Below are positions 50,994 to 60,293 of a stretch of DNA of 64,000 nucleotides, piece by piece. The position numbers were made by a program, and so were the translations under genes. The notes below the pieces were generated by a model, which saw nothing but the letters and a program-made list of their open reading frames with translations, had not been told where the DNA came from and made no database searches. Positions within the stretch are counted from its first letter, which is position 1. Every line of letters begins with the position of its first letter. Source of the stretch: Geothermovivens sp964644845 (GTDB taxonomy: Bacteria > Zhuqueibacterota > Zhuqueibacteria > Oleimicrobiales > Geothermoviventaceae); assembly GCA_964644845.1 (NCBI GenBank), contig CAZXXS010000117.1, positions 1 to 64,000 on the forward strand, in the 5' to 3' direction.

Positions 50994-52049
50994 TCATCTG
51001 TTCACTGCCACTCCGACAGCCTTGGGGCGTGCGCTCCAGAGCTGACCGCACGCAGCCCGGATGTCGTCACCGCGACTCCAGCGCACGATCACAGGCGCGT
51101 GGAGCGGGTGGAGCCACTCGCGGAAACGGTCCACACGTTCGGCTGAAGGGCGACGGAATTCGGGAACTGTTTCGTTGTAGGGAATCAGGTTGATCTTGCA
51201 GGGGAAATCCCCCAGCAGACTCCGCAGCCGTTCGGCATCCCGACGGCGGTCATTCACACCTGCCAGAAGTACGTACTCGAACGTTACCCTCCGCCTCGTC
51301 TTCCGGTAGTAGTACTTCGCCGCCTCGATGAGCTCCCGAATCTTGTGCCGGCGATTGATGGGCATGAGCTCGGAACGCGTGTCGTCGTCGGCCGCGTTGA
51401 GCGAAATCGCCAGACGAAAACGGTGCCCCTCATCCGCCATCCGTTTGATCTCCCGCACCAGGCCGGCGGTGGAAATGACGATCCGCCGGTGCGAAACCGC
51501 GATACCACGCTCATCGCTGATGAGTTTCGCAGCTTTGACGACCGCCTCGTAATTTAAGAGCGGCTCGCCCATGCCCATGAACACTACGTTTGTAACGCGC
51601 CCCCTTGTCTCCCGCTCAATCGTGAGTAACTGCTCAACGATCTCCCACGTCTCCAGATTTCTCACGAAGCCCATCTGGCCGGTTGCACAAAACCGACATG
51701 CCAACGGGCAGCCCACCTGAGAGGACAAGCACACCGTCCGTCGGTCCTCTTCCGGAATGTAAACGGCTTCCACCGACCGTCCGTCGGGCAACCCGAGCAA
51801 GTACTTGACTGTCCCCGACTGCTCCGAGGTGGTTCGCTCCAAAATCCGGAGCGTTCCCACGTCCGCCTGCTCCGACAGCCACCGCCGTAGATCTTTGCTC
51901 AAATTTGTCATCTCTTCGAACGACGACGCACGTTTGGCGTAAAGCCACGAGTAAATTTGCGCCGCGCGAAAACGCTCCAGGCCCTGCTCCTGGACCCAAT
52001 CGCGTAGCTCCTCAAACGTTAAGCCCTTCAAGATCTTCTTTTCGGCCAT
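50994..52049 (-). CDS. rlmN: 23S rRNA (adenine-C2)-methyltransferase RlmN, dual-specificity radical SAM enzyme
   Basis: The protein has 351 residues from ATG 52049. The radical-SAM cysteine motif CPLACRFC is at 114/118/121. Downstream are VVFMGMGEPLLNYEAVVKA, RRIVISTAGLV, FRLAISLNAADDDTRSELMP and the C-terminal methyl-carrier Cys in RAACGQLW. RlmN methylates C2 of A2503 in 23S rRNA and A37 of some tRNAs by ping-pong methyl transfer. The ribosome site before the chosen ATG is poor. It stands alone, convergent with the two small plus-strand genes. Confidence 0.95.
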   Translation of the reverse strand: MAEKKILKGLTFEELRDWVQEQGLERFRAAQIYSWLYAKRASSFEEMTNLSKDLRRWLSEQADVGTLRILERTTSEQSGTVKYLLGLPDGRSVEAVYIPEEDRRTVCLSSQVGCPLACRFCATGQMGFVRNLETWEIVEQLLTIERETRGRVTNVVFMGMGEPLLNYEAVVKAAKLISDERGIAVSHRRIVISTAGLVREIKRMADEGHRFRLAISLNAADDDTRSELMPINRRHKIRELIEAAKYYYRKTRRRVTFEYVLLAGVNDRRRDAERLRSLLGDFPCKINLIPYNETVPEFRRPSAERVDRFREWLHPLHAPVIVRWSRGDDIRAACGQLWSARPKAVGVAVNR

Positions 52050-52807
52050 GTTTCGGCAACCCAATCTGTGACAACCCCTTGCTTCCCGTGTCGAATCATT
52101 TGACCACTCTTCGTAACGCCCAAATCGCCTGCGCAGGTCCCCTGGGGAAACCAACCGGGTTCCAGCACAACATTCTCTGGTCCGTCCGACGCAGCGGCCA
52201 ATCCTCCAGGCTCTACCTGTGGGACTCGCTTTTTCGCTACGGGGACAGCTCAAAGCCGGAAGGCAGAAGCTCACGCGCCCAGAGGAATAGTTCTCATTGT
52301 TCCGCCTCTCCCACTGTTTCTCCGGCTCTCCTGCTCGAAAAGTCCGGCTGGTTTCCGCTCCGCGTGTCGACCAGGGAATCTACGACGCGTAGGCATCGCA
52401 CGCAACAGGGAAAACGCAGGGACTGCGTTTCCCACCAGGCCAGACCGTTCCAGCATCTCCAATCCCTGCAAGACCGGCACAGCCTCCTCGCAAACAGCGC
52501 CGCAAACGCGCTTGCACACACCGCCGGCGGCAACACACTGCGGCTTTTGACCAAAGCAACCCCGGCAGGTCGATCTGTTGCAGCGAGCCAGCCCGTTAGG
52601 ACATGCCCAACCCGAATGCCCGTCCTGCGGCCATTCCTCTCAAAACCGGTTGCAAATGGACGGCAAAACAGGTATTTTCAGCGGCGCATCTCAAAAGCGG
52701 TGCACTTTTTGCAAACCAGCGTTCGACGAGGGGATCACTCCTCTCGTTCGAGGCGTTAGATAAGCTGTCAGAATGCTGCACGACTTACGACTGCAAGGGA
52801 CGATCCA
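52050..52807. other. 758-bp gene-free region between rlmN and the MoxR gene
   Basis: The open frames here are shadows with no ribosome site and no family match. The region separates the two divergent transcripts (rlmN minus, moxR plus) and probably holds both promoters, but I find no convincing boxes. Confidence 0.4.
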
Positions 52808-53812
52808 ATGGCATTGCTGCAATTCAACGAAACCGACTCGGACGCACTCGGTAAGCTCAAGAAAGCGCACGAGCAACTGGTCAACGAGGTCGCCAAAATC
52901 ATCGTTGGCCAGCAGCAAGTTGTTGACGAGCTCGTCATCGCTCTCTTAGCGCGCGGGCACTGCTTGCTTGTTGGCGTGCCAGGCCTTGCCAAAACACTCC
53001 TGATCAGCACACTGGCCCGAGCGCTGAACTTGAAATTCAGCCGGATTCAATTCACGCCGGACCTGATGCCGTCCGACATTACCGGCACCGAGGTCATCGA
53101 AGAGGACGTTGCCACGGGCAAACGCCACTTCCGCTTCGTGAAGGGCCCGATCTTCGCGAACATCGTTCTGGCGGACGAAATCAACCGCACACCGCCGAAA
53201 ACGCAGGCGGCCCTTCTGCAGGCCATGCAAGAACACGAGGTGACCGCCGGAAACACCACGTACCCCCTGGATGAGCCCTTTTTCGTGCTCGCCACACAGA
53301 ACCCAATCGAGCAGGAGGGAACCTACCCTCTACCTGAAGCGCAGCTCGACCGCTTCATGTTCAACCTCTGGGTCGACTACCCCAGCAGTGAGGAAGAGAT
53401 TCAAATCGTCAAGAGCACCACAGGAGCTGCGGAAGCCGACGTACAGCCTGTACTCGACGGTGACGACATCTTGGCGCTGCAATCTTTCGTGCGTAAGGTG
53501 CCGGTGGCCGATCACGTGGTAAACTACGCCGTCGAGCTGGTTCGCAAAACCCGGCCGAATGTCGACGGGGCACCCGAGTTCGTCAAAGAATGGGTACGCT
53601 GGGGGGCAGGTCCCAGGGCCTCCCAGTACTTAATTCTGGGTGCCAAGGCCCGGTGTGTTCTGGACGGGCGAGCCACACCCGACGAAGCCGACGTTCGGGC
53701 CGTAGCCGTTCCCGTGCTGCGTCACCGTCTGGTCACCACATTTCACGCCGAGGCAGAGGGCATCAGCAGTGTGGACGTCGTTCGGCGTTTGCTAAGGGAT
53801 GGGAACGTTTGA
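52808..53812 (+). CDS. MoxR-family AAA+ ATPase
   Basis: The protein has 334 residues. Walker A is GVPGLAKT (56-63), Walker B is IVLADEINRTPPKTQAAL, sensor 1 is FVLATQNPIEQEGTYPL, and a PEAQLDRFM arginine-finger-like segment follows. MoxR proteins act as chaperones that mature or insert metal into partner complexes, usually alongside DUF58 and VWA proteins. The DUF58 gene follows by 207 bp. No VWA/Bat gene is in the window. Confidence 0.95.
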   Translation: MALLQFNETDSDALGKLKKAHEQLVNEVAKIIVGQQQVVDELVIALLARGHCLLVGVPGLAKTLLISTLARALNLKFSRIQFTPDLMPSDITGTEVIEEDVATGKRHFRFVKGPIFANIVLADEINRTPPKTQAALLQAMQEHEVTAGNTTYPLDEPFFVLATQNPIEQEGTYPLPEAQLDRFMFNLWVDYPSSEEEIQIVKSTTGAAEADVQPVLDGDDILALQSFVRKVPVADHVVNYAVELVRKTRPNVDGAPEFVKEWVRWGAGPRASQYLILGAKARCVLDGRATPDEADVRAVAVPVLRHRLVTTFHAEAEGISSVDVVRRLLRDGNV

Positions 53813-54019
53813 CCAGTGCCAGCTCTCTCAAGACGGGGAAAACACGGCTCCCTCCTCGCGAGCGTGCACCAAAGCGCCAGTGTCCCGAGACCACGAGCCG
53901 CGTGACGGATCACCGGGTGCTTCGGCTGCCTACGCCTCGCGCTTACAGCAACCAAAAGAAAGGCTCTTCCGAGCCGTCCGTCCGGGTGTTTTCTGTACCG
54001 GAGAATCAACGGATTAAGG

Positions 54020-54931
54020 ATGCCTGAATCAAAAGTCAAAGCGCCCCGTCAGCTCCTCGACCCCGAGGTCGTGAGTCGACTCAGCAACCTGTCGCTGCGT
54101 GCGCGCGCAGTGGTCGAGGGTTTCATCGCGGGCATGCACCAGAGCCCTTACCACGGATTCAGCGTCGAATTCTCCGAGCACCGTCCCTACTCCCCGGGCG
54201 ACGAGATTCGTCTGCTGGACTGGAAAGTTTTCGCGCGCACTGACCGCTTCGTCGTTAAGCAGTTCCAGGAAGAAACCAACCTCAAAGCCTACCTGGTCGT
54301 GGACGCTTCGGCGTCCATGGGTTTCAGCTCCGGAAAGATCACCAAGCTGCAGTACGCAACCTACCTTGCCGCTGCTCTGGCCTACCTCATGTTGCACCAG
54401 CGGGATGCTGTGGGTCTGTTGACCTTCGACCAAGCGCCCAGGCAGTTCTACCCGCCCCGCTCTGTGCTCTCCTACCTAAAACCACTCCTGACCACACTGG
54501 AGAACCTCACCCCAGGAGGACAAACTAGGCTCGGTCCCGTGCTGCACGAGTTGGCCGAACGCATCAAACGCAGAGGTCTTGTACTGCTTTTTTCCGACCT
54601 TCTCGACGAGCCGGATCAGGTGCTCTCGGGTCTCCGCCACTTTCGCCACAACCACCACGACGTCATCGTTTTCCACATCCTGGACCCCATCGAACGCAAC
54701 TTTCGTCTGCATGGGAACGTAACGTTCGAAGACATGGAAACCGGTGAGCGCCTCGGTACCCAACCGCCGCACATTCGTCGCGCTTACCTGGAACGCGTCA
54801 GCGCGTTCCTCGACGCGTACCGGCGGCACTGCCGGGAAAACGCCATCGACTACGTGCTGATGGACACCGGAGAACCGTTCGACCGGGCGTTGTTTGAATA
54901 CCTGGTGAAGCGAAAGCGAATTGGTGGCTGA
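54020..54931 (+). CDS. DUF58-family protein (VWA-like fold, MoxR partner)
   Basis: The protein has 303 residues. It has the DUF58 motif RLLDWKVFARTDRFVVKQFQ and a MIDAS-like segment DASASMGFSSGK within a von Willebrand A-like fold, plus GLVLLFSDLLDEPDQVL. DUF58 proteins are client or adaptor partners of MoxR ATPases. Cytoplasmic, with no membrane segment. It is co-oriented with the MoxR gene and the sensor kinase. No Bat-type partner is present, so the pair may be a short version of the module. Confidence 0.9.
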   Translation: MPESKVKAPRQLLDPEVVSRLSNLSLRARAVVEGFIAGMHQSPYHGFSVEFSEHRPYSPGDEIRLLDWKVFARTDRFVVKQFQEETNLKAYLVVDASASMGFSSGKITKLQYATYLAAALAYLMLHQRDAVGLLTFDQAPRQFYPPRSVLSYLKPLLTTLENLTPGGQTRLGPVLHELAERIKRRGLVLLFSDLLDEPDQVLSGLRHFRHNHHDVIVFHILDPIERNFRLHGNVTFEDMETGERLGTQPPHIRRAYLERVSAFLDAYRRHCRENAIDYVLMDTGEPFDRALFEYLVKRKRIGG

Positions 54932-55160
54932 ACTGGCAACGTGACCCCAACCCAGGGGCTTCAGGGACGTGAACGTTGGTCCTGGAATCCCCGGCGAAAC
55001 TCGCGTCTGAAAGCAACGCACGAGTCCTTCGCAACTCAGAGAGGGAAACCGCGGCCCCTCTGAGAAACTTGGCGTGCAGGAAAGGCCTTCACCCAATCAG
55101 GATGCCGCCAATCCGCTGGCCACAAGCCACTGGGAAAACACCCTCAGGGACTTCCGTTCG

Positions 55161-56720
55161 ATGAACACCTTTTGGCTCTGGACAGCCTTCGCGCTCCTTG
55201 CGGTTGCGATTTACGCCGCCTTCGTCTGGCGGCGTTCACGGGACCGTGACCGCTTCCGGGCGCGCCTGACTGTGTTGTTCCTGGCTTTTGCCCTCATCCC
55301 GAGCGCACTCACGATTTTCATCCTCAGCAACATCCTCTCCAGGAGCGTGGAAACGCTTTTTTTACCCAACGTCGAACCCACGCTCAACGAAGCGCTTGAA
55401 ACCTTGCGCACTCAGATCGAGCAAGAGGACGCCCGCTGGGTCCGTGCTTTTCGAAAACGCGGTCCCGAGGTCGCTCGCAGCGACAGCTTGTTGCTCTGGT
55501 TGGCCACAAACCGCGGAGGCTGGAAAGTTGTGTACGGGGATTCCGTCACAGCCGTTCGTTTCCTGCGAAAGCACTCCCTTCCCGCAGCAAAAGCAGCCTC
55601 TCTTCACCAGAGCGTAGCGGTCCGAGGTGCCCTTGCCCGGGTCTACAGTTTCGAAGACACTACTGGCCAGGTCTGGCTGGTGTGCCGACGCTACCCGGCA
55701 GCTTTGGCCCGGGTGTTCGAAGACTTACAGGAAACGCTCCGTGTCTACGGCACGCTGGCCCTCCTGCGTGAGGGAGTGGTACGCCAGCAATTGATCTGGG
55801 GCTTTGGAGCAGCACTGGTGCTCTTTCTGGCGGTAGCGGCTGTGTTAGCCGCCCGTGCCGTCTCCCGCAGCGTGGCGGAGCCCGTGGCTCAGCTTTCCAG
55901 CGCCATGTCCCGGGTGTCGCAGGGAGATCTGGACATCCAGGTAGCCGTGCGCGGCAACGACGAGATCGCCAGCCTTGCCAGGACGTTCAACAGCATGATC
56001 GAGGAACTGCGCCTCAGCCGAGAGCGCCTGGCCCAGGCTGAGCGTGTGGCAGCCTGGCGCGAGGTCGCTCGCCAGGTGTCGCACGAAATGCGAAACGCGT
56101 TGAGTCCAACCCAGCTGACCCTGCACCGACTGCGCCGGCGGGTCGGCGACAACACCCCCGAAGCCGAACAGATCCGGGAACTCATCAGCAGCGCCGAGAG
56201 GCAGCTGAGCATGCTAACCCGCATGGCCGAAGCATTTTCCCAGCTCGCCCGCATGCCGGAACCCACGTTCAAGCCGGTGGACGTGAACGCTGTGGTCCGC
56301 GACGTCGTGGCGCTGTTCGAGGCGCAGTCACACCGCGTGCGCTTTGACCTCGAGCTCGACGACAGCAGCCCCGTCATCTACGCGGACCCGGACCGCCTTC
56401 GGCAAATTCTGAACAACCTGCTCCGCAACGCCGTGGAAGCTTCCGGTGAGCAGGGTGTAATCCTGGTCCGCACTACAGCCGACCGGGAAAACAGCGTTCT
56501 GCAGATTCTCGTCCGCGACCACGGGGCGGGCATGACCCCCGAGACCCTGCGCAGGGTTTTCAAACCCTACTTCAGCACCAAGCCTTCAGGCACCGGGCTG
56601 GGCCTGTTCATTGTGAAGCGAATCGTGGAAGAGCACGGCGGCGAGATCCAGCTCGACAGCGAGCTCGGCAAGGGCACCACCGTGGTCATCAGCTTTCCGC
56701 TGGGGAGACGGAAACGATGA
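55161..56720 (+). CDS. Membrane-bound sensor histidine kinase (NtrY-like HAMP-HisKA-HATPase)
   Basis: The protein has 519 residues from ATG 55161; an upstream start at 55074 has no support. TM1 is at about 1-20 and TM2 at about 210-230 (VLFLAVAAVLAARAVSRSVA), framing a periplasmic sensor of about 180 residues. HAMP follows (PVAQLSSAMSRVSQGDLDIQ), then the phosphoacceptor in RQVSHEMRNALSPTQ, the N box ILNNLLRNAVEAS and the G boxes DHGAGM and GTGLGLFIVKRIVEEHGGE. It autophosphorylates and passes phosphate to a response regulator, which is not in this window. Its position after moxR-DUF58 suggests linked control of that module, by inference. Confidence 0.93.
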   Translation: MNTFWLWTAFALLAVAIYAAFVWRRSRDRDRFRARLTVLFLAFALIPSALTIFILSNILSRSVETLFLPNVEPTLNEALETLRTQIEQEDARWVRAFRKRGPEVARSDSLLLWLATNRGGWKVVYGDSVTAVRFLRKHSLPAAKAASLHQSVAVRGALARVYSFEDTTGQVWLVCRRYPAALARVFEDLQETLRVYGTLALLREGVVRQQLIWGFGAALVLFLAVAAVLAARAVSRSVAEPVAQLSSAMSRVSQGDLDIQVAVRGNDEIASLARTFNSMIEELRLSRERLAQAERVAAWREVARQVSHEMRNALSPTQLTLHRLRRRVGDNTPEAEQIRELISSAERQLSMLTRMAEAFSQLARMPEPTFKPVDVNAVVRDVVALFEAQSHRVRFDLELDDSSPVIYADPDRLRQILNNLLRNAVEASGEQGVILVRTTADRENSVLQILVRDHGAGMTPETLRRVFKPYFSTKPSGTGLGLFIVKRIVEEHGGEIQLDSELGKGTTVVISFPLGRRKR

Positions 56721-57043
56721 CAGCAAGGGGGACCGGAGCCAGTCTGCAGCCGTTGCCCACCGGCACGGAGGCGCAACCCGAAGACTGAATTCGCATTCCC
56801 AACGGCCTGGAAACGCCTGCACCGGACCTCGGCTTCCTTTCCGCCAGCTCGCCGTTCAGCTTCCCGGGAGGAAGACGTCGCACGCCTTTGGAGACCTGGA
56901 AACGAACGCCGACTGGGCCAAACAGGTCCGGTGATCCGTTTCGGTCCACCTCGGCCCAACCTGCCTGCTTGTCACCCCAGTGAGAAACAGGCCCAGCGGA
57001 CGTCCACTCCCACTGGGCCCGTGCTTCTGTCCCGTCCGTCGTG
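56721..57043. other. 323-bp convergent intergenic region
   Basis: It lies between the sensor kinase (plus) and the BNR-protein gene (minus). No gene seen. It holds the terminator-like hairpin at 56980-57019. Confidence 0.4.
56980..57019 (-). terminator. Possible terminator of the BNR-protein gene
   Basis: Minus strand: a 7-bp stem GGCCCAG/CTGGGCC with a 16-nt loop, followed by TGTTTCTC. It lies 25 nt past the stop codon of the T9SS cargo gene. The T-tract is interrupted, so the call is moderate. Confidence 0.4.
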
Positions 57044-60037
57044 TTACCTCGTCAAGATCAACTTCACGGTGCGTGTGTACGCACCGGTTGTGAGACGAGC
57101 CAGGTAGATCCCGGAAGGCAGGTCGGCCGCGTGCCAAACACGGGTGTGGCGTCCGGCAGGCAACGTGCCATCCACCAGTGTCGCCACTTTACGTCCACGC
57201 AGGTCGTACACAACCAGGCTTACGCGCTCCGTACCGGGCAAGTCAAACGCGAGAGTTGTGGAAGGGTTGAATGGGTTGGGGTAGTTCTGCAGTAACGCGT
57301 GCTCCCGCGGGAACGCGTCACCCTTTGCCTCTCCCTCCACGCGGCTGAAAACCGGGCTCTCGAAAAAGGACAACACGTCCTTGAAGAAAGCCGTGCGCCG
57401 CTCCGGCGTGTCCATGTAGTACGGATCGAAGAAACAGCTCAGCACTTTGGAAGTCCCGTTGTCGTAGTAAATCGCTGCGGTGAGTCCTGCAAGCGGGTAG
57501 GTCTCCGGACCCATCAGGTACACAGGCACAGCCCCCTCCACTGGTGTGCAGCCGTCAGCGAACCACAAACCGCCGCTCGAGAAGTACCACTTCAAGGTGT
57601 CGACGCTGGAAATGTTCTGCTTCGGGTAGCGGAGCAGCATCGGCACGCCGACCCCGCCGTCGTCCGCCTTCGACTGGGCGTCGTACCGTGCCACACCCAG
57701 GTAGTCGTAGAGGAAATCTCCGGGGACAAACTCGTCCGGCGCCTTCCCGTAGCGGTCGTAAATGATGTCGTTACCAATCGCCCACAGCTTGCCGCCGTTG
57801 TCCAGGTAAGCCTTTAGTTCCTGATTCAACGTGTCTTCACCAGCCCAGAATTGCTGGCCCACGCCGTCGTTCGCCGTGTACCACACGACCAGGTCAAAAG
57901 TACGCATTTCCTCTGCCGTTGGCGACCGACCGCTGTCAACCGCTGCGAAGAGCGTGTACGTGTAACCGGCCGCTTCGATCGTTTCCTCGATCCGCGGCAG
58001 GTGGTCTGGCCGGGAGTAGTCGTCGTCATCCACCAGAAGGATCTTCATCGTCGAGGATTTCCTCAGTGAGCCCACGTAAGGAATGCGCGCGTACATCAGG
58101 TAATGACCCAGGCTGGAGGCTGGGTTCCACTCCGTCCAGGTCACGTCGGCGCCGCCTTTGAAGACACCCTCGATCGCCGGACGCACCTTCCGACCGATCG
58201 TGGGGTTAAAGACCGAATTGCCGTACTGGTTCACGTACCTGGCCCGACTGAGCTGGACTGAGCCGTTCCAGGTCCTACCGCCGTCCGGCGAGGTGTTGTA
58301 GAAAACCTGACGGATCGTGTCCACCTTTTGAATCCAGGTGACGTACACCCCGTAGTTCGGGTCGATCGAGATGTTCGGCCGGTCCAGGTCCCCGTTGCTG
58401 CACGTGTCCAGCTGCACTGGCTCGGTCCATGTGCGCCCGTCGAAGATTTGGTAGAGGATGTGCTTGGTCTTCGCGTCGTAGTAAACGAGGTGCAAATTAC
58501 CACTCGGATCTGTGGCGATCGAAGGTACTCCCTGACGCGTACCGCCCGTGGTACCAAAAGTAACCGGGCCAACGTCGGTCACTGGATTACCAGGAACCAG
58601 GTCCAACTCCGTGACGCCCTGTTTGCCGTCGTCCGCGTAGGTCTGAACGTCGTAAGACGCGATGCCGAAGTAGTCGTAGCACATGTCGCCGGCCGCAAAG
58701 CTGTCAGGGGCCTTGCCGTAGCGGTCGTACAGCCAGTCCGAGCCGATCAGCCAGAGCTTTTTGTTGCCCTGATCCAGGTAGGTCTTCAGCTCAGCGTTGT
58801 CTTCGTCAGCGATGTTCCAGAGAGCCAGCTGCTTGCCGTCGTCACCTGCGAACCAGATCACAACGTCGTAGGCATTCAGCGTGTCGGCTGGCGGCACATT
58901 TGTGGCCATGCCGCTGCTGTTTCCACAATCGAACACGGAGTACGACACGCCGGCAGCGTCCAGAGCCGCAGTGATGATGCCCTCGTTGTTGTACCGGTTG
59001 TCGTCGTCAACCAGCAGCACGCGCTTCCCGGAGCCGAAGTAGTTCATCACGTCGGCGACGATTTCGTTCCGCTGCTCTTCCGGGGTGAAGTACATGTTGA
59101 AAAAGAAGGACAACACCTCCGAGCCGTTGGCCATCGTGTAGTCGATGGCTACAGCCTTGTCGTGGTACACGTAGCTCGTGTCGCCGAGCACGTACACCGC
59201 TTGCGCCCCTTCCACGGGTGTGCAGCCGTCCAGCCAGCGCATGGCCCGTGGTGCGCCGTCGTGAATCGGAGTGACGGCTTCGGGTGTCGTCCAGCCTGAA
59301 TCAGGCCTGTAGATGGCCAGAAAAACCTCGTACGCGTTCGTGGATGGCTCCTTGTCCTCCCAACAGGCGAACATGGTGCCGTTCCTGCCGGCAGCCAGGT
59401 TCACGTCCATCCAGTTGAAAGGAAGCTGGTTCGGCGTCGGGTACTCGGCTGTGAGATTATCCAACGACCAGGTTTTCCCACCGTCGCTGCTGTGGGTTGA
59501 GTAGATGTTGGCGGGGAAAATGGCCGGATCGTTCCAGATCGAAAACAGTGTAAAAATGGAACCGTCGTCGGCCAGGTCCACCGTGTTGACGCCCACGTTG
59601 CTCGTGAACGTGTCCGGCTGGGCCTGGACCGGGTCCGACCACAACCCGTCTTTCCACACGGCGAACATGAGGTGGCGACGCCCGTCGCTCCACTTCTCCT
59701 TCCACGTGCAGAAGATCCGCCCCTCTTCGTCAGCGACGACCGCCGGTACGCCCGTGGCGTTTTCTGTGCTGTGGCTGAGTTGCTGAGGCGGGTCCCAGCT
59801 GCCAAAAATCGAATTGTAAGTGTAGTACCAGATGTCCTGATTCGTGTAACCCGAACCGGGTTCAAACACCACGACCAGGTCGCCCTGCGGCGTCCGCGCG
59901 GAATTCCGCGCCCCGCAGTAGCGCGTGGCGTTGTAGTAGTCGACCTCTCCGATGACGGAGAGATCCTCCTGAGCCAGGAGGTTACCCGCTCCCAGCATCA
60001 AGAGCACCGCGACCGTTGCCATCAGCACTCTTTTCAT
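57044..60037 (-). CDS. T9SS-cargo protein with BNR/sialidase-like repeats and duplicated Rossmann-like modules
   Basis: The protein has 997 residues from ATG 60037 (GGAGG upstream). Order: signal peptide (1-22); BNR-type repeats with Asp-box-like SSDGGKTWS, plus SPDGGRTW around 600; module A at about 270-330 (DGCTPVEGAQAVYVLG); module B at about 338-480 (VLLVDDDNRYNNEG, RYGKAPDSFAAGDM). After more BNR repeats come a second B (about 664-810; ILLVDDDDYSRPDH, RYGKAPDEFVPGDF) and a second A (about 825-900). It ends with a T9SS type A sorting domain (QNYPNPFNPSTT, VVYDLRGRKVATL, SGIYLARL). A surface glycan-processing role is possible, but catalytic residues are not evident. Upstream lies the C10 peptidase gene. 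Confidence 0.82.
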   Translation of the reverse strand: MKRVLMATVAVLLMLGAGNLLAQEDLSVIGEVDYYNATRYCGARNSARTPQGDLVVVFEPGSGYTNQDIWYYTYNSIFGSWDPPQQLSHSTENATGVPAVVADEEGRIFCTWKEKWSDGRRHLMFAVWKDGLWSDPVQAQPDTFTSNVGVNTVDLADDGSIFTLFSIWNDPAIFPANIYSTHSSDGGKTWSLDNLTAEYPTPNQLPFNWMDVNLAAGRNGTMFACWEDKEPSTNAYEVFLAIYRPDSGWTTPEAVTPIHDGAPRAMRWLDGCTPVEGAQAVYVLGDTSYVYHDKAVAIDYTMANGSEVLSFFFNMYFTPEEQRNEIVADVMNYFGSGKRVLLVDDDNRYNNEGIITAALDAAGVSYSVFDCGNSSGMATNVPPADTLNAYDVVIWFAGDDGKQLALWNIADEDNAELKTYLDQGNKKLWLIGSDWLYDRYGKAPDSFAAGDMCYDYFGIASYDVQTYADDGKQGVTELDLVPGNPVTDVGPVTFGTTGGTRQGVPSIATDPSGNLHLVYYDAKTKHILYQIFDGRTWTEPVQLDTCSNGDLDRPNISIDPNYGVYVTWIQKVDTIRQVFYNTSPDGGRTWNGSVQLSRARYVNQYGNSVFNPTIGRKVRPAIEGVFKGGADVTWTEWNPASSLGHYLMYARIPYVGSLRKSSTMKILLVDDDDYSRPDHLPRIEETIEAAGYTYTLFAAVDSGRSPTAEEMRTFDLVVWYTANDGVGQQFWAGEDTLNQELKAYLDNGGKLWAIGNDIIYDRYGKAPDEFVPGDFLYDYLGVARYDAQSKADDGGVGVPMLLRYPKQNISSVDTLKWYFSSGGLWFADGCTPVEGAVPVYLMGPETYPLAGLTAAIYYDNGTSKVLSCFFDPYYMDTPERRTAFFKDVLSFFESPVFSRVEGEAKGDAFPREHALLQNYPNPFNPSTTLAFDLPGTERVSLVVYDLRGRKVATLVDGTLPAGRHTRVWHAADLPSGIYLARLTTGAYTRTVKLILTR

Positions 60038-60293
60038 TCTGTTGACCTCCTCTCCTTTGCGTAACGCGCCCACGACCTTTCTTTCCAAAACGCTTCTCGC
60101 GCGACATCCCGCCTGAGTCAGATTCATGTCTCGCAAGGATTCAACAGAGTTGCCACCCGTTGGGCTCGCCCGGCCAGTTTGCGCAACCTGACCGGCGCCG
60201 ACAGCGTGGTTCAACACCGCGCGCAAGGCTCTTCGACCTTCCCGGACTACATGCCCCAAAAACCCCGCGTGTCTCCCCGCTGCCGCCTGCGCT

